Assembly: GCA_963070105.1 (NCBI GenBank)
Contig: OY718808.1
Coordinates: 4,131,738-4,195,737 of the forward strand
Reading direction: 5' to 3'
Length of the DNA stretch: 64,000 nt
Origin: Litomosoides sigmodontis
Lineage: Eukaryota; Nematoda; Chromadorea; Rhabditida; Onchocercidae
A program made the translations under genes and the position numbers. Below the pieces are notes generated by a model. That model was not told where the DNA came from and did not search any database. It saw nothing but the letters and a program-made list of their open reading frames with translations. Each line of letters opens with the position of its first letter. Positions within the stretch are counted from its first letter, which is position 1. This document shows positions 1 through 12,100 of the stretch, one piece after another.

Positions 1-3000
1 TGATGAGGGAGTTATTGTTTCGGAGGTCGTGACTGTTGTTGGTGCTTCAGTTGTTGTGAAGAATATTCGTGGACCTGTTGGCGAGGTCGTGACTGTTGTT
101 GGTGCTTCAGTTGTCGAGAAGAACAACGTTGTAGTTGTTGATGAGGGAGTTATTGTTTCGGAGGTCGTGACTGTTGTTGGTGCTTCCGTTGTCGTGAAGA
201 ATATTGGTGTACTTGTTGATGAGGGAGTTATTGTTTCGGAGGTCGTGAGTGTTGTTGGTGTTTCAGTTGTCGTAAAGAATATTGGTGTACTTGTTGATGA
301 GGGAGTTATTGTTTCGGAGGTCGTAAGTGTTGTTGGTGCTTCAGTTGTCGAGAAGAACAACGTTGTAGTTGTTGATGAGGGAGTTATTGTTTCGGAGGTC
401 GTGACTGCTGTTGGTGCTTCAGTTGTTGTGAAGAATATTCGTGGACCTGTTGGCGAGGTCGTGACTGTTGTTGGTGCTTCCGTTGTCGTGAAGAATATTG
501 GTGTACTTGTTGATGAGGGAGTTATTGTTTCGGAGGTCGTGGGTGTTGTTGGTGCTTCAGTTGTCGTAAAGAATATTGGTGTACTTGTTGATGAGGGAGT
601 TATTGTTTCAGAGGTCGTGGGTGTTGTTGGTGCTTCCGTTGTCGTGAAGAATATTGGTGTACTTGTTGATGAGGGAGTTATTGTTTCGGAGGTCGTGAGT
701 GTTGTTGGTGCTTCAGTTGTCGAGAAGAACAACGTTGTAGTTGTTGATGAGGGAGTTATTGTTTCGGAGGTCGTGAGTGTTGTTGGTACCTCAGTAGTGA
801 AGAATATTCCTGTACTTGTTGGTGAAGAAGTTGTTGTTTCGGAGGTCGTGACTGTTGTTGGTACCTCAGTAGTGAAGAATATTCCTGTACTTGGTGAAGA
901 AGGTATTGTTTCGGAGGTCGTGACTGTTGTTGGTGCTTCCGTTGTCGTGAAGAATATTGGTGTACTTGTTGATGAGGGAGTTATTGTTTCGGAGGTCGTG
1001 AGTGTTGATGGTGTTTCAGTTGTCGTAAAGAATATTGGTGTACTTGTTGATGAGGGAGTTATTGTTTCGGAGGTCGTAAGTGTTGTTGGTGCTTCAGTTG
1101 TCGAGAAGAACAACGTTGTAGTTGTTGATGAGGGAGTTATTGTTTCGGAGGTCGTGACTGTTGTTGGTGCTTCAGTTGTTGTGAAGAATATTCGTGGACC
1201 TGTTGGCGAGGTCGTGACTGTTGTTGGTGCTTCAGTTGTCGAGAAGAACAACGTTGTAGTTGTTGATGAGGGAGTTATTGTTTCGGAGGTCGTGACTGTT
1301 GTTGGTGCTTCCGTTGTCGTGAAGAATATTGGTGTACTTGTTGATGAGGGAGTTATTGTTTCGGAGGTCGTGAGTGTTGTTGGTGTTTCAGTTGTCGTAA
1401 AGAATATTGGTGTACTTGTTGATGAGGGAGTTATTGTTTCGGAGGTCGTAAGTGTTGTTGGTGCTTCAGTTGTCGAGAAGAACAACGTTGTAGTTGTTGA
1501 TGAGGGAGTTATTGTTTCGGAGGTCGTGAGTGTTGTTGGTGCTTCAGTTGTTGTGAAGAATATTCGCGTACTTGTTGGTGAAGGAGTTCTTGTTTCGGAG
1601 GTCGTGACTGTTGTTGGTACCTCAGTAGTGAAGAATATTCCTGTACTTGTTGGTGAAGAAGTTGTTGTTTCGGAGGTCGTGACTGTTGTTGGTACCTCAG
1701 TAGTGAAGAATATTCCTGTACTTGGTGAAGAAGGTATTGTTTCGGAGGTCGTGACTGTTGTTGGTGCTTCAGTAGTTGTGAAGAATATTCGCGTACTTGT
1801 TGGTGGAGTTGTTGTTTCGGAGGTCGTGACTGTTGTTGGTGCTTCTGTTGTCGTGAAGAATATTGGTGTACTTGTTGATGAGGGAGTTATTGTTTCGGAG
1901 GTCGTAAGTGTTGTTGGTGCTTCAGTTGTCGAGAAGAACAACGTTGTAGTTGTTGATGAGGGAGTTATTGCTTCGGAGGTCGTGACTGTTGTTGGTGCTT
2001 CAGTTGTTGTGAAGAATATTCGTGGACCTGTTGGCGAGGTCGTGACTGTTGTTGGTGCTTCAGTTGTCGAGAAGAACAACGTTGTAGTCGTTGATGTGGG
2101 AGTTATTGTTTCGGAGGTCGTGAGTGTTGTTGGTGCTTCAGTTGTCGAGAAGAACAACGTTGTAGTTGTTGATGAGGGAGTTATTGTTTCGGAGGTCGTG
2201 AGTGTTGTTGGTGCTTCAGTTGTCGTAAAGAATATTGGTGTACTTGTTGATGAGGGAGTTATTGTTTCGGAGGTCGTGAGTGTTGTTGGTGCTTCAGTTG
2301 TCGAGAAGAACAACGCTGTAGTTGTTGATGAGGGAGTTATTGTTTCGGAGGTCGTGAGTGTTGTTGGTACCTCAGTAGTGAAGAATATTCCTGTACTTGT
2401 TGGTGAAGAAGTTATTGTTTCGGAGGTCGTGGGTGTTGTTGGTGTTTCCGTCGTCGTGAAGAATATGGGTGTACTTGTTGATGAGGGAGTTATTGTTTCG
2501 GAGGTCGTGAGTGTTGTTGGTGCTTCAGTTGTCGAGAAGAACAACGTTGTAGTTGTTGATGAGGGAGTTATTGCTTCGGAGGTCGTGACTGTTGTTGGTG
2601 CTTCAGTTGTTGTGAAGAATATTCGTGGACCTGTTGGCGAGGTCGTGACTGTTGTTGGTGCTTCAGTTGTCGAGAAGAACAACGTTGTAGTTGTTGATGA
2701 GGGAGTTATTGTTTCGGAGGTCGTGACTGTTGTTGGTGCTTCCGTTGTCGTGAAGAATATTGGTGTACTTGTTGATGAGGGAGTTATTGTTTCGGAGGTC
2801 GTGAGTGTTGTTGGTGTTTCAGTTGTCGTAAAGAATATTGGTGTACTTGTTGATGAGGGAGTTATTGTTTCGGAGGTCGTAAGTGTTGTTGGTGCTTCAG
2901 TTGTCGAGAAGAACAACGTTGTAGTTGTTGATGAGGGAGTTATTGTTTCGGAGGTCGTGACTGTTGTTGGTGCTTCCGTTGTCGTGAAGAATATTGGTGT

Positions 3001-3183
3001 ACTTGTTGATGAGGGAGTTATTGTTTCGGAGGTCGTGGGTGTTGTTGGTGCTTCCGTTGTCGTGAAGAATATTGGTGTACTTGTTGATGAGGGAGTTATT
3101 GTTTCGGAGGTCGTGGGTGTTGTTGGTGCTTCAGTTGTCGTAAAGAATATTGGTGTACTTGTTGATGAGGGAGTTATTGTTTC
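1..3183 (+). repeat. 3.18-kb block, copy 1 (offset 9,066)
   Basis: This segment recurs at 9,067-12,249 with a constant offset of 9,066 bp. Shared rare markers fix the register: the TAVGAS variant (gtgactgctg at 401 and 9,467) and the KNMG variant (gaatatggg at 2,461 and 11,527). The copies part at 3,184 versus 12,250. The left limit is the window edge, so the block may be longer. Confidence 0.85.
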
Positions 3184-6100
3184 GGAGGTCGTGACTGTTG
3201 TTGGTGCTTCAGTCATAGTGAAGAATATTCGTGGACCTGTTGGTGAGGTCGTGACTGTTGTTGGTGCTTCAGTTGTCGAGAAGAACAACGTTGTAGTTGT
3301 TGATGAGGGAGTTATTGTTTCGGAGGTCGTGAGTGTTGTTGGTGCTTCAGTTGTCGTAAAGAATATTGGTGTACTTGTTGATGAGGGAGTTATTGTTTCG
3401 GAGGTCGTGAGTGTTGTTGGTGCTTCAGTTGTCGTAAAGAATATTGGTGTACTTGTTGATGAGGGAGTTATTGTTTCGGAGGTCGTGACTGTTGTTGGTG
3501 CTTCAGTAGTGAAGAATATTCCTGTACTTGTTGGTGAAGAAGTTATTGTTTCGGAGGTCGTGGGTGTTGTTGGTGCTTCCGTTGTCGTGAAGAATATTGG
3601 TGTACTTGTTGATGAGGGAGTTATTGTTTCGGAGGTCGTGAGTGTTGTTGGTGCTTCAGTTGTCGAGAAGAACAACGTTGTAGTTGTTGATGAGGGAGTT
3701 ATTGTCTCGGAGGTCGTGAGTGTTGTTGGTGCTTCAGTTGTCGTAAAGAATATTGGTGTACTTGTTGATGAGGGAGTTATTGTTTCGGAGGTCGTGAGTG
3801 TTGTTGGTGCTTCAGTTGTCGAGAAGAACAACGTTGTAGTTGTTGATGAGGGAGTTATTGTTTCGGAGGTCGTGAGTGTTGTTGGTGCTTCAGTTGTCGT
3901 AAAGAATATTGGTGTACTTGTTGATGAGGGAGTTATTGTTTCGGAGGTCGTGAGTGTTGTTGGTGCTTCAGTTGTCGTAAAGAATATTGGTGTACTTGTT
4001 GATGAGGGAGTTATTGTTTCGGAGGTCGTGACTGTTGTTGGTGCTTCAGTCATAGTGAAGAATATTCGTGGACCTGTTGGTGAGGTCGTGACTGTTGTTG
4101 GTGCTTCAGTTGTCGAGAAGAACAACGTTGTAGTTGTTGATGAGGGAGTTATTGTTTCGGAGGTCGTGAGTGTTGTTGGTGCTTCAGTTGTCGTAAAGAA
4201 TATTGGTGTACTTGTTGATGAGGGAGTTATTGTTTCGGAGGTCGTGAGTGTTGTTGGTGCTTCAGTTGTCGTAAAGAATATTGGTGTACTTGTTGATGAG
4301 GGAGTTATTGTTTCGGAGGTCGTGACTGTTGTTGGTGCTTCAGTAGTGAAGAATATTCCTGTACTTGTTGGTGAAGAAGTTATTGTTTCGGAGGTCGTGG
4401 GTGTTGTTGGTGCTTCCGTTGTCGTGAAGAATATTGGTGTACTTGTTGATGAGGGAGTTATTGTTTCGGAGGTCGTGAGTGTTGTTGGTGCTTCAGTTGT
4501 CGAGAAGAACAACGTTGTAGTTGTTGATGAGGGAGTTATTGTCTCGGAGGTCGTGAGTGTTGTTGGTGCTTCAGTTGTCGTAAAGAATATTGGTGTACTT
4601 GTTGATGAGGGAGTTATTGTTTCGGAGGTCGTGACTGTTGTTGGTGCTTCAGTAGTGAAGAATATTCCTGTACTTGTTGGTGAAGAAGGTATTGTTTCGG
4701 AGGTCGTGACTGTTGTTGGTGCTTCCGTTGTCGTGAAGAATATTGGTGTACTTGTTGATGAGGGAGTTATTGTTTCAGAGGTCGTGGGTGTTGTTGGTGC
4801 TTCAGTTGTCGAGAAGAAAAACGTTGTAGTTGTTGATGAGGGAGTTATTGTTTCGGAGGTCGTGACTGTTGTTGGTGCTTCAGTTGTTGTGAAGAATATT
4901 CGTGGACCTGTTGGCGAGGTCGTGACTGTTGTTGGTGCTTCAGTTGTCGAGAAGAACAACGTTGTAGTTGTTGATGAGGGAGTTATTGTTTCGGAGGTCG
5001 TGGGTGTTGTTGGTGCTTCCGTTGTCGTGAAGAATATTGGTGTACTTGTTGATGAGGGAGTTATTGTTTCGGAGGTCGTGAGTGTTGTTGGTGCTTCAGT
5101 TGTCGAGAAGAACAACGTTGTAGTTGTTGATGAGGGAGTTATTGTTTCGGAGGTCGTGAGTGTTGTTGGTACCTCAGTAGTGAAGAATATTCCTGTACTT
5201 GTTGGTGAAGAAGCTGTTGTTTCGGAGGTCGTGACTGTTGTTGGTACCTCAGTAGTGAAGAATATTCCTGTACTTGGTGAAGAAGTTGTTGTTTCGGAGG
5301 TCGTGACTGTTGTTGGTACCTCAGTAGTGAAGAATATTCCTGTACTTGGTGAAGAAGGTATTGTTTCGGAGGTCGTGACTGTTGTTGGTGCTTCAGTTGT
5401 CGAGAAGAACAACGTTGTAGTTGTTGATGAGGGAGTTATTGTTTCGGAGGTCGTGAGTGTTGTTGATGCTTCAGTTGTCGTAAAGAATATTGGTGTACTT
5501 GTTGATGAGGGAGTTATTGTTTCGGAGGTCGTGACTGTTGTTGGTGCTTCAGTTGTTGTGAAGAATATTCGCGTACTTGTTGGTGAAGAAGGTATTGTTT
5601 CGGAGGTCGTGACTGTTGTTGGTGCTTCAGTCATAGTGAAGAATATTCGTGGACCTGTTGGTGAGGTCGTGACTGTTGTTGGTGCTTCAGTTGTCGAGAA
5701 GAACAACGTTGTAGTTGTTGATGAGGGAGTTATTGTTTCGGAGGTCGTGAGTGTTGTTGGTGCTTCAGTTGTCGTAAAGAATATTGGTGTACTTGTTGAT
5801 GAGGGAGTTATTGTTTCGGAGGTCGTGAGTGTTGTTGGTGCTTCAGTTTTCGTAAAGAATATTGGTGTACTTGTTGATGAGGGAGTTATTGTTTCGGAGG
5901 TCGTGACTGTTGTTGGTGCTTCAGTCATAGTGAAGAATATTCGTGGACCTGTTGGTGAGGTCGTGACTGTTGTTGGTGCTTCAGTTGTCGAGAAGAACAA
6001 CGTTGTAGTTGTTGATGAGGGAGTTATTGTTTCGGAGGTCGTGAGTGTTGTTGGTGCTTCAGTTGTCGTAAAGAATATTGGTGTACTTGTTGATGAGGGA

Positions 6101-9100
6101 GTTATTGTTTCGGAGGTCGTGAGTGTTGTTGGTGCTTCAGTTGTCGTAAAGAATATTGGTGTACTTGTTGATGAGGGAGTTATTGTTTCGGAGGTCGTGA
6201 CTGTTGTTGGTGCTTCAGTAGTGAAGAATATTCCTGTACTTGTTGGTGAAGAAGTTATTGTTTCGGAGGTCGTGGGTGTTGTTGGTGCTTCCGTTGTCGT
6301 GAAGAATATTGGTGTACTTGTTGATGAGGGAGTTATTGTTTCGGAGGTCGTGAGTGTTGTTGGTGCTTCAGTTGTCGAGAAGAACAACGTTGTAGTTGTT
6401 GATGAGGGAGTTATTGTCTCGGAGGTCGTGAGTGTTGTTGGTGCTTCAGTTGTCGTAAAGAATATTGGTGTACTTGTTGATGAGGGAGTTATTGTTTCGG
6501 AGGTCGTGAGTGTTGTTGGTGCTTCAGTTGTCGAGAAGAACAACGTTGTAGTTGTTGATGAGGGAGTTATTGTTTCGGAGGTCGTGAGTGTTGTTGGTGC
6601 TTCAGTTGTCGTAAAGAATATTGGTGTACTTGTTGATGAGGGAGTTATTGTTTCGGAGGTCGTGAGTGTTGTTGGTGCTTCAGTTGTCGTAAAGAATATT
6701 GGTGTACTTGTTGATGAGGGAGTTATTGTTTCGGAGGTCGTGACTGTTGTTGGTGCTTCAGTAGTGAAGAATATTCCTGTACTTGTTGGTGAAGAAGTTA
6801 TTGTTTCGGAGGTCGTGAGTGTTGTTGGTGCTTCAGTTGTCGTAAAGAATATTGGTGTACTTGTTGATGAGGGAGTTATTGTTTCGGAGGTCGTGAGTGT
6901 TGTTGGTGCTTCAGTTGTCGTAAAGAATATTGGTGTACTTGTTGATGAGGGAGTTATTGTTTCGGAGGTCGTGACTGTTGTTGGTGCTTCAGTAGTGAAG
7001 AATATTCCTGTACTTGTTGGTGAAGAAGTTATTGTTTCGGAGGTCGTGGGTGTTGTTGGTGCTTCCGTTGTCGTGAAGAATATTGGTGTACTTGTTGATG
7101 AGGGAGTTATTGTTTCGGAGGTCGTGACTGTTGTTGGTGCTTCCGTTGTCGTGAAGAATATTGGTGTACTTGTTGATGAGGGAGTTATTGTTTCGGAGGT
7201 CGTGGGTGTTGTTGGTGCTTCAGTTGTCGTAAAGAATATTGGTGTACTTGTTGATGAGGGAGTTATTGTTTCGGAGGTCGTGGGTGTTGTTGGTGCTTCC
7301 GTTGTCGTGAAGAATATTGGTGTACTTGTTGATGAGGGAGTTATTGTTTCGGAGGTCGTGAGTGTTGTTGGTGCTTCAGTTGCCGAGAAGAACAACGTTG
7401 TAGTTGTTGATGAGGGAGTTATTGTTTCGGAGGTCGTGAGTGTTGTTGGTACCTCAGTAGTGAAGAATATTCCTGTACTTGTTGGTGAAGAAGTTGTTGT
7501 TTCGGAGGTCGTGACTGTTGTTGGTACCTCAGTAGTGAAGAATATTCCTGTACTTGGTGAAGAAGTTGTTGTTTCGGAGGTCGTGACTGTTGTTGGTACC
7601 TCAGTAGTGAAGAATATTCCTGTACTTGGTGAAGAAGGTATTGTTTCGGAGGTCGTGACTGTTGTTGGTGCTTCAGTTGTCGAGAAGAACAACGTTGTAG
7701 TTGTTGATGAGGGAGTTATTGTTTCGGAGGTCGTGAGTGTTGTTGATGCTTCAGTTGTCGTAAAGAATATTGGTGTACTTGTTGATGAGGGAGTTATTGT
7801 TTCGGAGGTCGTGACTGTTGTTGGTGCTTCAGTTGTTGTGAAGAATATTCGCGTACTTGTTGGTGAAGAAGGTATTGTTTCGGAGGTCGTGACTGTTGTT
7901 GGTGCTTCAGTCATAGTGAAGAATATTCGTGGACCTGTTGGTGAGGTCGTGACTGTTGTTGGTGCTTCAGTTGTCGAGAAGAACAACGTTGTAGTTGTTG
8001 ATGAGGGAGTTATTGTTTCGGAGGTCGTGAGTGTTGTTGGTGCTTCAGTTGTCGTAAAGAATATTGGTGTGCTTGTTGATGAGGGAGTTATTGTTTCGGA
8101 GGTCGTGAGTGTTGTTGGTGCTTCAGTTGTCGTAAAGAATATTGGTGTACTTGTTGATGAGGGAGTTATTGTTTCGGAGGTCGTGACTGTTGTTGGTGCT
8201 TCAATCATAGTGAAGAATATTCGTGGACCTGTTGGTGAGGTCGTGACTGTTGTTGGTGCTTCAGTTGTCGAGAAGAACAACGTTGTAGTTGTTGATGAGG
8301 GAGTTATTGTTTCGGAGGTCGTGAGTGTTGTTGGTGCTTCAGTTGTCGTAAAGAATATTGGTGTACTTGTTGATGAGGGAGTTATTGTTTCGGAGGTCGT
8401 GAGTGTTGTTGGTGCTTCAGTTGTCGTAAAGAATATTGGTGTACTTGTTGATGAGGGAGTTATTGTTTCGGAGGTCGTGACTGTTGTTGGTGCTTCAGTA
8501 GTGAAGAATATTCCTGTACTTGTTGGTGAAGAAGTTATTGTTTCGGAGGTCGTGGGTGTTGTTGGTGCTTCCGTTGTCGTGAAGAATATTGGTGTACTTG
8601 TTGATGAGGGAGTTATTGTTTCGGAGGTCGTGAGTGTTGTTGGTGCTTCAGTTGTCGAGAAGAACAACGTTGTAGTTGTTGATGAGGGAGTTATTGTCTC
8701 GGAGGTCGTGAGTGTTGTTGGTGCTTCAGTTGTCGTAAAGAATATTGGTGTACTTGTTGATGAGGGAGTTATTGTTTCGGAGGTCGTGACTGTTGTTGGT
8801 GCTTCAGTAGTGAAGAATATTCCTGTACTTGTTGGTGAAGAAGGTATTGTTTCGGAGGTCGTGACTGTTGTTGGTGCTTCCGTTGTCGTGAAGAATATTG
8901 GTGTACTTGTTGATGAGGGAGTTATTGTTTCGGAGGTCGTGAGTGTTGATGGTGTTTCAGTTGTCGTAAAGAATATTGGTGTACTTGTTGATGAGGGAGT
9001 TATTGTTTCGGAGGTCGTAAGTGTTGTTGGTGCTTCAGTTGTCGAGAAGAACAACGTTGTAGTTGTTGATGAGGGAGTTATTGTTTCGGAGGTCGTGACT

Positions 9101-12100
9101 GTTGTTGGTGCTTCAGTTGTTGTGAAGAATATTCGTGGACCTGTTGGCGAGGTCGTGACTGTTGTTGGTGCTTCAGTTGTCGAGAAGAACAACGTTGTAG
9201 TTGTTGATGAGGGAGTTATTGTTTCGGAGGTCGTGACTGTTGTTGGTGCTTCCGTTGTCGTGAAGAATATTGGTGTACTTGTTGATGAGGGAGTTATTGT
9301 TTCGGAGGTCGTGAGTGTTGTTGGTGTTTCAGTTGTCGTAAAGAATATTGGTGTACTTGTTGATGAGGGAGTTATTGTTTCGGAGGTCGTAAGTGTTGTT
9401 GGTGCTTCAGTTGTCGAGAAGAACAACGTTGTAGTTGTTGATGAGGGAGTTATTGTTTCGGAGGTCGTGACTGCTGTTGGTGCTTCAGTTGTTGTGAAGA
9501 ATATTCGTGGACCTGTTGGCGAGGTCGTGACTGTTGTTGGTGCTTCCGTTGTCGTGAAGAATATTGGTGTACTTGTTGATGAGGGAGTTATTGTTTCGGA
9601 GGTCGTGGGTGTTGTTGGTGCTTCAGTTGTCGTAAAGAATATTGGTGTACTTGTTGATGAGGGAGTTATTGTTTCAGAGGTCGTGGGTGTTGTTGGTGCT
9701 TCCGTTGTCGTGAAGAATATTGGTGTACTTGTTGATGAGGGAGTTATTGTTTCGGAGGTCGTGAGTGTTGTTGGTGCTTCAGTTGTCGAGAAGAACAACG
9801 TTGTAGTTGTTGATGAGGGAGTTATTGTTTCGGAGGTCGTGAGTGTTGTTGGTACCTCAGTAGTGAAGAATATTCCTGTACTTGTTGGTGAAGAAGTTGT
9901 TGTTTCGGAGGTCGTGACTGTTGTTGGTACCTCAGTAGTGAAGAATATTCCTGTACTTGGTGAAGAAGGTATTGTTTCGGAGGTCGTGACTGTTGTTGGT
10001 GCTTCCGTTGTCGTGAAGAATATTGGTGTACTTGTTGATGAGGGAGTTATTGTTTCGGAGGTCGTGAGTGTTGATGGTGTTTCAGTTGTCGTAAAGAATA
10101 TTGGTGTACTTGTTGATGAGGGAGTTATTGTTTCGGAGGTCGTAAGTGTTGTTGGTGCTTCAGTTGTCGAGAAGAACAACGTTGTAGTTGTTGATGAGGG
10201 AGTTATTGTTTCGGAGGTCGTGACTGTTGTTGGTGCTTCAGTTGTTGTGAAGAATATTCGTGGACCTGTTGGCGAGGTCGTGACTGTTGTTGGTGCTTCA
10301 GTTGTCGAGAAGAACAACGTTGTAGTTGTTGATGAGGGAGTTATTGTTTCGGAGGTCGTGACTGTTGTTGGTGCTTCCGTTGTCGTGAAGAATATTGGTG
10401 TACTTGTTGATGAGGGAGTTATTGTTTCGGAGGTCGTGAGTGTTGTTGGTGTTTCAGTTGTCGTAAAGAATATTGGTGTACTTGTTGATGAGGGAGTTAT
10501 TGTTTCGGAGGTCGTAAGTGTTGTTGGTGCTTCAGTTGTCGAGAAGAACAACGTTGTAGTTGTTGATGAGGGAGTTATTGTTTCGGAGGTCGTGAGTGTT
10601 GTTGGTGCTTCAGTTGTTGTGAAGAATATTCGCGTACTTGTTGGTGAAGGAGTTCTTGTTTCGGAGGTCGTGACTGTTGTTGGTACCTCAGTAGTGAAGA
10701 ATATTCCTGTACTTGTTGGTGAAGAAGTTGTTGTTTCGGAGGTCGTGACTGTTGTTGGTACCTCAGTAGTGAAGAATATTCCTGTACTTGGTGAAGAAGG
10801 TATTGTTTCGGAGGTCGTGACTGTTGTTGGTGCTTCAGTAGTTGTGAAGAATATTCGCGTACTTGTTGGTGGAGTTGTTGTTTCGGAGGTCGTGACTGTT
10901 GTTGGTGCTTCTGTTGTCGTGAAGAATATTGGTGTACTTGTTGATGAGGGAGTTATTGTTTCGGAGGTCGTAAGTGTTGTTGGTGCTTCAGTTGTCGAGA
11001 AGAACAACGTTGTAGTTGTTGATGAGGGAGTTATTGCTTCGGAGGTCGTGACTGTTGTTGGTGCTTCAGTTGTTGTGAAGAATATTCGTGGACCTGTTGG
11101 CGAGGTCGTGACTGTTGTTGGTGCTTCAGTTGTCGAGAAGAACAACGTTGTAGTCGTTGATGTGGGAGTTATTGTTTCGGAGGTCGTGAGTGTTGTTGGT
11201 GCTTCAGTTGTCGAGAAGAACAACGTTGTAGTTGTTGATGAGGGAGTTATTGTTTCGGAGGTCGTGAGTGTTGTTGGTGCTTCAGTTGTCGTAAAGAATA
11301 TTGGTGTACTTGTTGATGAGGGAGTTATTGTTTCGGAGGTCGTGAGTGTTGTTGGTGCTTCAGTTGTCGAGAAGAACAACGCTGTAGTTGTTGATGAGGG
11401 AGTTATTGTTTCGGAGGTCGTGAGTGTTGTTGGTACCTCAGTAGTGAAGAATATTCCTGTACTTGTTGGTGAAGAAGTTATTGTTTCGGAGGTCGTGGGT
11501 GTTGTTGGTGTTTCCGTCGTCGTGAAGAATATGGGTGTACTTGTTGATGAGGGAGTTATTGTTTCGGAGGTCGTGAGTGTTGTTGGTGCTTCAGTTGTCG
11601 AGAAGAACAACGTTGTAGTTGTTGATGAGGGAGTTATTGCTTCGGAGGTCGTGACTGTTGTTGGTGCTTCAGTTGTTGTGAAGAATATTCGTGGACCTGT
11701 TGGCGAGGTCGTGACTGTTGTTGGTGCTTCAGTTGTCGAGAAGAACAACGTTGTAGTTGTTGATGAGGGAGTTATTGTTTCGGAGGTCGTGACTGTTGTT
11801 GGTGCTTCCGTTGTCGTGAAGAATATTGGTGTACTTGTTGATGAGGGAGTTATTGTTTCGGAGGTCGTGAGTGTTGTTGGTGTTTCAGTTGTCGTAAAGA
11901 ATATTGGTGTACTTGTTGATGAGGGAGTTATTGTTTCGGAGGTCGTAAGTGTTGTTGGTGCTTCAGTTGTCGAGAAGAACAACGTTGTAGTTGTTGATGA
12001 GGGAGTTATTGTTTCGGAGGTCGTGACTGTTGTTGGTGCTTCCGTTGTCGTGAAGAATATTGGTGTACTTGTTGATGAGGGAGTTATTGTTTCGGAGGTC

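Noticed and set aside
29..31. GTG at 29 as the start of the giant protein
   Set aside because: It is the internal valine of a module (EVV followed by TVVGAS), and the frame is already open from position 2 with DEGVIVSEVV. The true start lies to the left of the window.
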